DNA of 64,000 nt from NCBI RefSeq assembly GCF_001435575.1, contig NZ_AZEA01000001.1, positions 124,001-188,000 on the forward strand, given 5' to 3'. The position numbers and the translations under genes were made by a program. This document shows positions 27,802-36,164 of this stretch, one piece after another. The stretch's first letter is position 1. Every line of letters begins with the position of its first letter. This DNA comes from Lentilactobacillus sunkii DSM 19904. GTDB lineage: Bacteria > Bacillota > Bacilli > Lactobacillales > Lactobacillaceae. The notes beneath the pieces are model-generated. The model saw only the letters and a list, made by a program, of their open reading frames with translations, was not told the origin of the DNA and searched no databases.

Positions 27802-28440
27802 TTAGTCAAACAAATGCTGTGCTTTTTTGAAATCAAAGGCAGTTCCCACCTGATAGTCATCAGGCAAAATTAACGCACCGGGAACCTGTGGTGCATTCGG
27901 CAGTTCCAGTTCACGACCGGAACAAATCATCCCATCACTCTCAACACCACGAAGTTCGCCCGGCCAAATAATTTGACCGTCAGGCATCATGGCACCGCTT
28001 AAAGCTACAACGACTTTAATATCTTCGCGCATGTTCGGAGAGCCACTGACAATTTGAAGATCCTTACCTGTTCCAATATCAGTTTTGGTAATTTGCAAAT
28101 GGTTGGCTTTTGGATGATCCTCTACAGATTTAACGTAGCCGACAACAAACTTAGGCGCATTGTCATATTTAATATCTGCTGGGAAGCCATGCGTGCTTAA
28201 ATATTGGTTCAGCTTGGCAACCTGGTCTTCAGTTAAATTGACCCGACCATTTTCGTTGACAATTTCGGGAAGAATTTTACTTGCATTTAAAAAGTTGTAC
28301 CCCAACGTCTGATCGTTATCAGAAGCGAAAATTCGGGCAACATCATCATGAATTGCGACACTTTGTTTGGCTGCATCGGGTTCCATAATTAAAACCATTG
28401 TGTCACCGGTACTCTTGGGGTTATAACTTGCAATTAACAT
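27802..28440 (-). CDS. ytpR: YtpR family tRNA-binding protein
   Basis: 212-residue protein with an N-terminal DUF4479-type domain and a C-terminal OB-fold tRNA-binding domain (FVVGYVKSVEDHPKANHLQI, VALSGAMMPDGQII, GMICSGRELEL) related to the N-terminal part of PheT. The precise role is unknown. Start at 28440 is set by AAGGAATTTTGAA before the ATG; the longer frame would read through it. Lies 22 bp upstream of sftA. Confidence 0.88.
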   Translation of the reverse strand: MLIASYNPKSTGDTMVLIMEPDAAKQSVAIHDDVARIFASDNDQTLGYNFLNASKILPEIVNENGRVNLTEDQVAKLNQYLSTHGFPADIKYDNAPKFVVGYVKSVEDHPKANHLQITKTDIGTGKDLQIVSGSPNMREDIKVVVALSGAMMPDGQIIWPGELRGVESDGMICSGRELELPNAPQVPGALILPDDYQVGTAFDFKKAQHLFD

Positions 28441-28464
28441 TTCAAAATTCCTTCCAACAATCAA

Positions 28465-28800
28465 TTATTTTGCTACAGTACTTGCTAATGAGTTAATAAA
28501 GCTCTCAACTTCAGCTTTTGTTTTACGGTCTCCATTATTGAAACGACCAATTTCTTTGCCATCTGAATAAGCAACAAAACTTGGAATACCCATAATGCCC
28601 ATTTCGCCGGCGAGATCAATGTTCTCGTCACGATCAACCATTAAGAAGGTATATTCTGGATACTCAGCTTCAATGGCGGGCATAGCAGGTTTGATAAAAC
28701 GGCAGTCAGGGCACCAATCAGCAGTAAAGAACAGCATATACTTGCCCTCTTTAAGCTGGTTTGTAAGATCACTCAAGTTAGTTTTTGGTAAATTTTTCAA
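28465..28800 (-). CDS. Thioredoxin family protein
   Basis: About 112 residues of thioredoxin fold with the active site WCPDC (in FFTADWCPDCRFIKPAM) and the cis-Pro GIPSFVAY. The unusual CPDC dipeptide rather than CGPC is common in the YtpP-like subfamily, and the gene position next to ytpR also matches ytpP. The start is uncertain: AAAGGA directly abuts an ATG at 28809, so a TTG nine bases on (28800) is better spaced. Function probably thiol reduction in the cytoplasm. Confidence 0.85.
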   Translation of the reverse strand: MKNLPKTNLSDLTNQLKEGKYMLFFTADWCPDCRFIKPAMPAIEAEYPEYTFLMVDRDENIDLAGEMGIMGIPSFVAYSDGKEIGRFNNGDRKTKAEVESFINSLASTVAK

Positions 28801-28929
28801 AATTATCATCCTTTCACTTACTAATGTATAGTACATTATAGCGCAAGTCGATGCGATTTGGGTTGAGTTTGCTCATCCACCGTCAATATACTAAAGTATA
28901 CATATCATACTACGAAAACAGGTGAAATT

Positions 28930-29241
28930 ATGAAAAAGCAAACAATCTTATATTCTTTAACACTTGCAGCCCTTGCTGCCGGCACTTATGCTGCTTATAA
29001 ATCCAGTGCAAAACACGAGAAATATTTAACAGCTATCGTCAAGGATACCAAACATTCAATAGCAATGAAAGGCTATAAATACATGGGCAGCTGGAGTATT
29101 TTCCCATCTTCTGATTCCAACACGGCAATTTTTCAATTTGGATTTAATTACCTGGATCAAAATGGCAATCACAAAACTGAAGAATTTTGGATCAACAGTG
29201 CAACAAAAGGGCTTGTCAAACATCAGGTTGTTAGTTTGTAA
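28930..29241 (+). CDS. Small membrane-anchored or secreted protein of unknown function
   Basis: 103 residues; not recognised. An N-terminal hydrophobic helix (about 5-25, MKKQTILYSLTLAALAAG) without a lipobox looks like a signal anchor; the rest is soluble with a beta-rich pattern (FGFNYLDQNGNHKTEEFWINS). Good ribosome binding site AGGTG before the ATG. It is a lone plus-strand gene between minus-strand genes, its end overlapping convergent trmB by 11 bp. Confidence 0.7.
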   Translation: MKKQTILYSLTLAALAAGTYAAYKSSAKHEKYLTAIVKDTKHSIAMKGYKYMGSWSIFPSSDSNTAIFQFGFNYLDQNGNHKTEEFWINSATKGLVKHQVVSL

Positions 29242-29872
29242 AATGCGCAATCAGCTTATAAATTGGCCCTTTTGGACTGAACTTTTGCTCATATTCAGTT
29301 TCAATATTGGTCTCATTTTCTGGTGATTTATGCAGGTCTAACGAAACATAATCGAATTTCATTGGAAAATTGTTCATCGTAACCAATGTGTACTCAAACA
29401 ACCCGCGATTATCTGTCTTAAATTCAATGTCGCCGTCTTCGACCAAAACATGTTTGTATGTTTTAAGGAAGAGCGGTGATGTCAATCGTCGCTTGGCGTG
29501 GCGTTTCTTCGGCCATGGATCGGAAAAATTCAAAAAGATTTTTTTGATTTCATCTTCGTAAAACAATTCGTCCAAATTGGCACCGTCTGTCAATACGAAT
29601 TGAACGTTTGGTAGTGGATCTTCCATAAAAGTCCGTAAAGCTGTCGCAATGACAGAAGTCTGCAATTCGACACCAATATAGTTAATATCCGGATTGGCCC
29701 GGGCGGTTTCAATGATAAATCTCCCTTTGCCAATTCCAACCTCAACATTCAAGGGCTGTTTTTTGGCAAATCGCTGTTGCCATTTGCCCAGCCAGTTTTT
29801 GGGATCAGTCACAATAAAGTCGCTGTGGTCTTCGATATATTTATCGGCCCACGGCTTTTTTCTTACACGCAT
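29231..29872 (-). CDS. trmB: tRNA (guanine46-N7)-methyltransferase
   Basis: SAM-dependent methyltransferase forming m7G46 in tRNA variable loops. 213 residues with NVEVGIGKGRFIIETA (motif I), IGVELQTSVIATALR and the conserved SDPWPKKRHAKRRL catalytic stretch. The end overlaps the convergent small gene. Confidence 0.95.
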   Translation of the reverse strand: MRVRKKPWADKYIEDHSDFIVTDPKNWLGKWQQRFAKKQPLNVEVGIGKGRFIIETARANPDINYIGVELQTSVIATALRTFMEDPLPNVQFVLTDGANLDELFYEDEIKKIFLNFSDPWPKKRHAKRRLTSPLFLKTYKHVLVEDGDIEFKTDNRGLFEYTLVTMNNFPMKFDYVSLDLHKSPENETNIETEYEQKFSPKGPIYKLIAHFTN

Positions 29873-29898
29873 ATCATTCTCCTATAAATTATTAATTT

Positions 29899-31122
29899 TT
29901 ATCTGATCCGTTCGCTTCTGGCAAGTCGCCTTGGCAGATATACATAGATAAATGCCCAAATTTCAAGTGCTTCTCCAATAATGACACCAAAAACGGTCAC
30001 TAAACTTGTATAGTTAACCGCGACCACGGCAATGGCAAAGACAACTCCAACGGTCGTCAACAGGTATAACAGGACCCGCTGGAAACTCATCAGTTGATAT
30101 TTGTCGGTTATCGGATACACATGAACAAACGCATTGTCTGAAAAATGAAAATAAAACGGAATCATTTGGAACCCAATGAGATAAATGAAAAGAAGGCTCA
30201 AGAAAATGGGCAGCATCTCGCCTTTGACAAAAACTAAAAGCAAAGTTCCAATGACGAGTAAACGAACGTATAACCCACTCATTTCATTGTCTCTTACAAT
30301 CCCATGGCCATACAAATACAGATACGTGTTCTTGGGAATAAGCTTGATTCGATTTAAAATACCGTCCACATAGCGTCGACGCTTGACCGACCCTTGCAGC
30401 ATCGGAACATCGGTAAATAAATTGAAGAATTGATAAACCGTATGCATCCGACTGTTTTCATCCGAAATCATTTTCGTCCAATCAAGCGATCGGGTTACCC
30501 AACTTCTGCGGCTAACCCAACTGACGATCAATGCAATTAAAGCTACGGCCAATCCAATCCAGTAATTAATATAGATTGAAAACCCAAAGGAAACAACGGG
30601 AACCAACAGTCTAAATAAGAAACGGCTGGAAAGCCACCGTCTCTTCAAATGGTACTTTCTGGCAAAATCCGTATTCAACCAAGTTGTCTTCAAAAGAACA
30701 GCGGTGGCCAGCAGCAAATATAGATCGATTGCCGTAACGTGCATTGTGACTTGAATAAATGGCATTAAGAGAATCCAAAACAATACCTGAATACTCAAAG
30801 CAATTGATAAGCTGTAATTAAAACCGCTTTTCAAATAATGATAAAGGTCTGCTTCTCTAGGAAGCAGAAAAACGTAATCCGGGGCTTCAATCAAAGTTGC
30901 AAAGCGCCCCAGCTGGACGCTGACCAGGAGAATCCCGATAATCACAATCGGGGCCCACCACAAACCTGTATGCAGCTGTTTGAGCGTATTGGAATAGTAA
31001 TAGCCTAATCCGCCAATTACAAAAAGCAGTGCCAATACAAAATAGTCATTGAAAACTAATCTGAGGTACCGCATCATTTCTTTTAAATGAGTTGTTAAAC
31101 GCTGCTTGAATAACTGCTTCAT
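29899..31122 (-). CDS. ecsB: ABC transporter permease EcsB
   Basis: 407-residue membrane subunit of the Ecs ABC transporter with about nine hydrophobic segments and the family's N-terminal FKQRLTTHLKEMMRYLRLV. Ecs is linked in Bacillus and staphylococci to secretion, intramembrane proteolysis (RasP activity) and pheromone processing; the substrate is unresolved. Overlaps ecsA by 4 bp. Confidence 0.9.
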   Translation of the reverse strand: MKQLFKQRLTTHLKEMMRYLRLVFNDYFVLALLFVIGGLGYYYSNTLKQLHTGLWWAPIVIIGILLVSVQLGRFATLIEAPDYVFLLPREADLYHYLKSGFNYSLSIALSIQVLFWILLMPFIQVTMHVTAIDLYLLLATAVLLKTTWLNTDFARKYHLKRRWLSSRFLFRLLVPVVSFGFSIYINYWIGLAVALIALIVSWVSRRSWVTRSLDWTKMISDENSRMHTVYQFFNLFTDVPMLQGSVKRRRYVDGILNRIKLIPKNTYLYLYGHGIVRDNEMSGLYVRLLVIGTLLLVFVKGEMLPIFLSLLFIYLIGFQMIPFYFHFSDNAFVHVYPITDKYQLMSFQRVLLYLLTTVGVVFAIAVVAVNYTSLVTVFGVIIGEALEIWAFIYVYLPRRLARSERIR

Positions 31123-31856
31123 GAGGCATCGCCTTCTCTAGCCAACGTCAGGTAAATGTCGTTGAGTGAATCACCGGCTTCAGGGAACAATTTTCGAAGT
31201 TCTTCAATGGTTCCTTCGGTTCTAACTTTGCCGTCGTGAAGCAAAACAAAGCGATCACAGTATCGTTGAGCAGTATCAAGCACATGAGTTGACATTAAAA
31301 TGCTGGCACCCTGCTTTTTTCTTTCAGAAATTAAGTTAAGCAAGTCGTTGACAGCCAATGGATCCAATCCGAGAAACGGCTCGTCGATAATAAAAAGCTT
31401 GGCATTCGTCAAGAAGGCACAGACAATCATTACTTTTTGGCGCATCCCTTTGGAGAAGTTATCAGGGAACCAATCAAGTTTGTTGTCCAACCGAAAAAGC
31501 TTAAGAAGCTGATGGGCCCGCTCCCAAGCTTGATCCTGGTCAAGGTTGTAAGCCAACATAGTCATTTCCAAATGTTCTTTTAGAGTTAACTCTTTATAAA
31601 CAATGGGTTGTTCTGGAATATAAGCAATCTGTTCCTTATATTTTTTTACGTCATCATTTAATCCGGTGCCGTTAATTGTAATTGATCCCTTAAAAGGGGT
31701 TAATAAACCAATAATATGATTGATGGTTGTTGACTTGCCGGCTCCATTAAGGCCAATCAGACCGACCAACTCACCATCTTTGACGTCAAAGTTGACGTCT
31801 TTTAACACTGGCACTTGGGAATAGCCCCCTACCAGATCTGAAACTTTTAAGGACAT
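31119..31856 (-). CDS. ecsA: ABC transporter ATP-binding protein EcsA
   Basis: 245-residue ATPase with Walker A GLNGAGKST, signature FSKGMRQKVMIV, Walker B LFIIDEPFLGLDP and switch His (STHVLD). Paired with ecsB. Divergent from hit, as in Bacillus and many lactobacilli. Confidence 0.93.
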   Translation of the reverse strand: MSLKVSDLVGGYSQVPVLKDVNFDVKDGELVGLIGLNGAGKSTTINHIIGLLTPFKGSITINGTGLNDDVKKYKEQIAYIPEQPIVYKELTLKEHLEMTMLAYNLDQDQAWERAHQLLKLFRLDNKLDWFPDNFSKGMRQKVMIVCAFLTNAKLFIIDEPFLGLDPLAVNDLLNLISERKKQGASILMSTHVLDTAQRYCDRFVLLHDGKVRTEGTIEELRKLFPEAGDSLNDIYLTLAREGDAS

Positions 31857-31940
31857 AGTTTACCTCCATTGCATGAAAAATCTACAAACAAAATTATAAC
31901 ATAGAACATTCGCCATTGAATGAGGCCAAAGGGACATTAA

Positions 31941-31949
31941 TGGTATAAT
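31941..31949 (+). promoter_or_regulatory. Extended -10 promoter of hit
   Basis: TGGTATAAT, an extended -10 with a perfect TATAAT, 33 bases before the start codon; no clear -35. Confidence 0.65.
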
Positions 31950-31982
31950 ATCATTAGTATTCACAGAAAGAAGGTAGAGATT

Positions 31983-32411
31983 TTGAAAGATTGCATTTTT
32001 TGTAAAATCGTAAGAAATGAAATCCCCAGCTACACTGTTTATGAGGATGATATTGTTAAAGCGTTCCTGGATATTTCTCAAGGAACCCCCGGTCACACTT
32101 TGGTGATTCCAAAGAAACATATTGCCAACATTTTTGAGTATGATGAAGAATTGGCAAGCGAAGTCTTTGCACGAATCCCCAAAATTGCCAGAGCCGTTAA
32201 AGCTTCCAACCCGGATATTAAAGGCATGAATATTCTGAATAATAACGGTCAAGTTGCCTATCAGTCCGTTTTCCATTCCCACTTCCACTTGGTTCCCCGC
32301 TATACCAGCAACGATGACTTTAAGATGATCTTTAAGGATAACTCCAACAAATATTCACCGGATCAGCTGAAATCTATTCAAGAATCAATTGAAGCACATA
32401 TGGGTGATTAA
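31983..32411 (+). CDS. hit: HIT-family nucleotide hydrolase/transferase
   Basis: 142-residue histidine triad protein, a probable purine nucleoside phosphoramidase. Starts with the zinc-type CIFCKIVRNEIP and has the triad in VFHSHFHLVPR. Uses TTG as start (31983) preceded by GAAGGTAGAG. Divergent from ecsAB, co-directional with the YtxH-like gene and prsA. Confidence 0.93.
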   Translation: MKDCIFCKIVRNEIPSYTVYEDDIVKAFLDISQGTPGHTLVIPKKHIANIFEYDEELASEVFARIPKIARAVKASNPDIKGMNILNNNGQVAYQSVFHSHFHLVPRYTSNDDFKMIFKDNSNKYSPDQLKSIQESIEAHMGD

Positions 32412-32413
32412 TC

Positions 32414-32719
32414 ATGAAAACTGCTTTTAAAATTTTAGGGGCAACCGCAGTTGTGGCAGGTGCCTATCTTTATTCACGCAAAGAAACGCCAAGTGAGTTT
32501 GTTGAACGGGCAAAAACCACGTTTAATGATAAGAAAGAAAAAGCGACTGATTGGAAAACGGCTTACCAAGACTTTAAAACGTCGATGGATCAGTTTAAAT
32601 CTGAAATGCCACTCCTTGAAAAAACACTTTCCGATATTCAGCGGAATGTGGACGACGCCATGTTTCAGATTCAACCCCGTCTGGATGAAATCAAGAAATA
32701 CTCCGACAAATTGAAATAA
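32414..32719 (+). CDS. YtxH/YhaH-like single-pass protein
   Basis: 101 residues: a short hydrophobic N-terminus (AFKILGATAVVAGAYLYSR) followed by a charged coiled-coil-like helix rich in Lys, Asp and Glu. The gene starts 3 bp after the hit stop. Such YtxH-like proteins are common near hit/prsA in Bacilli (yhaH in B. subtilis); the function is not known. Confidence 0.7.
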   Translation: MKTAFKILGATAVVAGAYLYSRKETPSEFVERAKTTFNDKKEKATDWKTAYQDFKTSMDQFKSEMPLLEKTLSDIQRNVDDAMFQIQPRLDEIKKYSDKLK

Positions 32720-32836
32720 AATCTGAATATTTGTTTAAATTCTTGAGGTCATTATATAAACCAGTCATATTATGTTATTATTATCGAGAACGTTTGCTTT
32801 GCAGACGAATACTTTAAGGAATGGATGTGTTTTTGT

Positions 32837-33721
32837 ATGAAAAAATGGCTAATTGTTTTAGCCGGCATTATGATGAGTTTTACCCTTGCAGCTTGTGGCA
32901 GCAAAACTGTTGCAACAACCAACGGCGGTAAAATTACTGAAAGTGCTTATTACAGCAGCTTGAAGAGTACTTCAAGCGGTAAGCAAGTATTGCAGCAAAT
33001 GATCTTAAACAAGGTTTTGGACAAGCAATACGGTAAAGATGTTAAGGACTCACAAGTTAATAGTGAATTTAACAAATACAAGAAACAATATGGTTCATCA
33101 TTTAACTCAGTTCTTCAACAAAACGGAATGACTGCTTCACAATTGAAGGATTCAATTCGTTCAAATCTCTTATTAAAGCAAGCCGTTAAAGACAACATCA
33201 ACATTTCTGATGCTCAACTTCAAACTCAGTTCAAGTCATATCAACCAAAAGTCACTGTTAACGAAATCCTGGTTTCAAAGAAAGCCACAGCAAACAAAGT
33301 TATCAGCGAACTTAAAAAAGGTAAGAGCTTCTCAAGCTTAGCCAAGAAGTATTCAACTGATACTGCAACTAAGAACAAGGGTGGCCGAATTTCACCATTC
33401 GACAACACCAACACTTCACTTGACAGCAACTTCAAAAAAGCTGCGTTCAAGCTGAAGAACGGTGAATACACTAAGACCCCTGTTAAGACTCAATATGGTT
33501 ACCAAGTTATCCAAATGGTTAACCATCCTTCAAAGGGAACTTGGAAACAACACGAATCTGAATTAAAGGATCAAATCGTTACTGCCAAGATGTCTGACAG
33601 CAACACCCTTCATTCAGTTGTATCTAAAGTTCTTAAGAAAGGTAAAGTTACTATCCAAGATAAAGACCTTCAAAACGTCTTGTCAGATTACCTTTCAACA
33701 AGTTCATCAAGCAAAAAGTAA
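32837..33721 (+). CDS. prsA: Foldase lipoprotein PrsA (peptidyl-prolyl isomerase)
   Basis: Membrane lipoprotein that assists folding of secreted proteins outside the cell. Signal peptide [20 protein letters not shown] with the lipobox LAAC; the parvulin-type PPIase domain covers about 130-230 ([41 protein letters not shown]). 294 residues from the ATG at 32837, with AAGGA upstream; an in-frame earlier start adds four residues. The S/T-rich C-terminus fits an exported protein. Confidence 0.94.
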   Translation: MKKWLIVLAGIMMSFTLAACGSKTVATTNGGKITESAYYSSLKSTSSGKQVLQQMILNKVLDKQYGKDVKDSQVNSEFNKYKKQYGSSFNSVLQQNGMTASQLKDSIRSNLLLKQAVKDNINISDAQLQTQFKSYQPKVTVNEILVSKKATANKVISELKKGKSFSSLAKKYSTDTATKNKGGRISPFDNTNTSLDSNFKKAAFKLKNGEYTKTPVKTQYGYQVIQMVNHPSKGTWKQHESELKDQIVTAKMSDSNTLHSVVSKVLKKGKVTIQDKDLQNVLSDYLSTSSSSKK

Positions 33722-33770
33722 TTCTGATTTAACTTAAAACTAAATAACAGAACCATTACTTTTGTTGGTT

Positions 33771-33819
33771 AAAAGCTGAGCTGTCCTCCCCTTCTCTGGG
33801 AAAGACGGCTCAGCTTTTT
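33771..33819 (+). terminator. Terminator after prsA
   Basis: Stem AAAAGCTGAGC / GCTCAGCTTTTT interrupted by an inner loop region, with T run. Confidence 0.85.
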
Positions 33820-33995
33820 GCTGTATATGAATCTTCCTCAGGTGTGTTTTAACGAATCAATTCTGTTCCAATTGTAGTTATTAAAAAGCCATATATTGAT
33901 ATTTTTCGAAACATCTTCCTGTTATACTGAAAAATATAGCACTGTGTTCTATATTTGACGTTTGTTACATTGAGGTGTGGAAGGAAGAATATTGT

Positions 33996-34514
33996 ATGCT
34001 GATTAATAATAGTTATCAATCTCCACTGGGAGAAATTATTTTATTGAGTAACGACAAGTATTTGCTGGGTCTTTGGTTCTCAGATCAACAGTACTTTGGC
34101 GCAAAATATAATTTGGCAGAATCACAAATGGGCAACAGCCACCCCATTAGTGAAGCAAAAAAGTGGCTGACCAACTACTTTGCCGGCCAAAAACCATCCA
34201 TCAGCAACATTCCATTATCCCCAGAGGTCACTGACTTTCGTCAATCAGTTTTAAAAGTATTGGTAAAAGTCCCCTATGGCAGCACAATCACATACCAAGA
34301 AATTGCTGATAAAATTCCAGCGGAGCACAGCACTGGGCATACAGCAGCCCGAGCGGTGGGAGGCGCGGTTGGCCATAATCCAATCTCACTAATTATCCCC
34401 TGTCACCGAGTAGTTGGATCAGACGGCAGTTTGACGGGATATGCCGGTGGGATCGATCGGAAAATTCAATTGCTGAAACTTGAAGGGATCAATTTAACTC
34501 AACTGCATGAATAA
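33996..34514 (+). CDS. ogt: Methylated-DNA-protein cysteine methyltransferase
   Basis: Suicide repair enzyme removing O6-alkyl groups from guanine. The C-terminal domain has GAVGHNPISLIIPCHRVVGSDG with acceptor Cys in PCHR, and the helix motif TAARAVGGAVG. 172 residues from the ATG at 33996 with GGAAGGA before it. Followed 33 bp later by adaA, forming an alkylation-repair pair. Confidence 0.95.
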   Translation: MLINNSYQSPLGEIILLSNDKYLLGLWFSDQQYFGAKYNLAESQMGNSHPISEAKKWLTNYFAGQKPSISNIPLSPEVTDFRQSVLKVLVKVPYGSTITYQEIADKIPAEHSTGHTAARAVGGAVGHNPISLIIPCHRVVGSDGSLTGYAGGIDRKIQLLKLEGINLTQLHE

Positions 34515-34547
34515 ACGTTATTTGCTGCTGAAAGGAGCTGGATAATC

Positions 34548-35093
34548 ATGGAAAACTTTGAATGGACAGCAATCCAAAACAATGATGCAAGTTATGACAA
34601 TCAGTTTTGGCATGCAGTTAAGAGCACTCATATTTTTTGCCGGCCATCCTGCCCTTCCCGACTTCCTAAACGAGAAAACATCACAATCTATTATGACCCA
34701 AATGATGCCATTGAAGCCGGGTACCGGCCATGCAAGCGATGTCGGCCACTAAACCAGCCTGTTGATAATATAACTTGGGTAAGTGAAATTAACACCATCT
34801 TGGAAAATAATTTTCAGCAGAACCTTTCGTTAAAAGAGTTGGCGTACCAAGCACATGGCTCACAATCATATTTACGACATGTCTACAAACAAGAAACAGG
34901 CATGACACCACAGCAAAAACTACTGGAAATTCGAATGAGCCGAGCTGAAGGAATGCTTATCAATAGTGATCAAGCTGTCGCTGTAATTGGTAGAAAGGTG
35001 GGCTTTGACAATCCACCTTACTTCATTCAAAAGTTTCGCCAAACATTTGGAAAAAGTCCGTTGCAGTATCGACTTCAAAGGATAAAAGCATGA
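34548..35093 (+). CDS. adaA: AdaA-like methylphosphotriester repair protein and transcription activator
   Basis: 181 residues: an Ada zinc domain with the four cysteine ligands (IFCRPSCPSRLP and YRPCKRCRP), which takes methyl groups from DNA phosphotriesters, then an AraC-type HTH (LSLKELAYQAHGSQSYL, VGFDNPPYFIQKFRQTFG). Bacillus AdaA, once methylated, activates the ada operon. Linked with ogt, so methylation damage probably induces both. The O6-methyltransferase function is in the separate ogt gene, unlike E. coli Ada. Confidence 0.93.
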   Translation: MENFEWTAIQNNDASYDNQFWHAVKSTHIFCRPSCPSRLPKRENITIYYDPNDAIEAGYRPCKRCRPLNQPVDNITWVSEINTILENNFQQNLSLKELAYQAHGSQSYLRHVYKQETGMTPQQKLLEIRMSRAEGMLINSDQAVAVIGRKVGFDNPPYFIQKFRQTFGKSPLQYRLQRIKA

Positions 35094-35111
35094 TCAATTC
35101 AAAAACCAACA

Positions 35112-35155
35112 AAACAGGCAGGAAAACAAAGAAATGATTGTTTTCCTGCCTGTTT
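35112..35155. terminator. Bidirectional terminator between adaA and yhaM
   Basis: A perfect 18-bp stem (AAACAGGCAGGAAAACAA and its complement) with an 8-base loop between two convergent genes; the minus-strand side has the better T run. Confidence 0.9.
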
Positions 35156-35166
35156 CATATCTCATA

Positions 35167-36153
35167 TTACAACAGTTTACCCTGAGTTGGTTTTTGCTTT
35201 GAATCGCCGGACTTTTCCGGTTTGTAGAATCTCCGGTTATCCAGTCCAAAGACACGATCACTGAATTGGCCGGGTTCGATATTTTTCGTAGCTCCCTGAA
35301 TCATCATAATAGTCGCATCCAGCTCATCAAGATGGTGAAGAATTTCTGCTTCAAGAATCTTGGGCCGTTCAGGAGAACCATACTCCAAAAGGCCATGATG
35401 AGATAGGACCATGTGCCTCAAAAGAAGAACGTCTTGTGACTCCTCATCGATTCCAAGTTTGTCAGCCGCTTCGGCAATTTCAGCGTCCATGATGCTCAAA
35501 TGTCCCAGCAAATTGCCCGCCAAGGTGTATTCTGTCGCAATTGGGCCTGACAGCTCAATAGTTTTACCTAAATCATGCAGAATGGCTCCTGCGTACAATA
35601 AAGGGGCATTGATCCCATCGTACTGGTTCACGATTGCGTGAGCCTGTCGGAGAATTGAAATAGTATGAAAAGCCAACCCGCCTGCAAAATCATGGTGATT
35701 GGATTTGGCAGCGGGAAAAGTATAAAAGGCATCGGCGTGCTTTGAAATCAGCATGCGAACAATCCGATTATATGTCGCATTAGTGATTTCAAAAATTGTT
35801 TGGTCGATATATTCAGTCATTTGATCACGGGACATTCCAGCCCGCTTAACAAAGTTTACCGGGTCATGAGGTTCGCTTTGATTAGCGAGCCTCATCCCCA
35901 GAATCTTAATCTGTGGGGAATTCATATAATTTTCCCGTTTACCTTTTAATAAAACAACTTTGCCGGTGACAAACTGGGCCACATCTGCTTCAGATGCATC
36001 CCAATATTTGCCGGAAATTTGGCCGGACTGATCTTGGAATACAAGCGACAAAAAGGTTTTGCCGTTCTTGGCGACCCGTTTTGTGGAATCCTTCAAGAGA
36101 ACATACATCTCGAACTCTTCATCCAGCTTGATGTCCATTAATTGTTTTGCCAT
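35167..36153 (-). CDS. yhaM: 3'-5' exoribonuclease YhaM
   Basis: 328 residues with an N-terminal OB fold (VLLKDSTKRVAKNGKTFLSLVF) and an HD domain (GGLAFHTISILRQAHAIV, AILHDLGKTIELSG, DELDATIMM). YhaM trims RNA 3' ends by a few bases in streptococci and bacilli. Downstream of yhaN with an 11-bp gap; C-terminal tail is Lys/Ser-rich. Confidence 0.93.
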   Translation of the reverse strand: MAKQLMDIKLDEEFEMYVLLKDSTKRVAKNGKTFLSLVFQDQSGQISGKYWDASEADVAQFVTGKVVLLKGKRENYMNSPQIKILGMRLANQSEPHDPVNFVKRAGMSRDQMTEYIDQTIFEITNATYNRIVRMLISKHADAFYTFPAAKSNHHDFAGGLAFHTISILRQAHAIVNQYDGINAPLLYAGAILHDLGKTIELSGPIATEYTLAGNLLGHLSIMDAEIAEAADKLGIDEESQDVLLLRHMVLSHHGLLEYGSPERPKILEAEILHHLDELDATIMMIQGATKNIEPGQFSDRVFGLDNRRFYKPEKSGDSKQKPTQGKLL

Positions 36154-36164
36154 AAAACCGCCTC

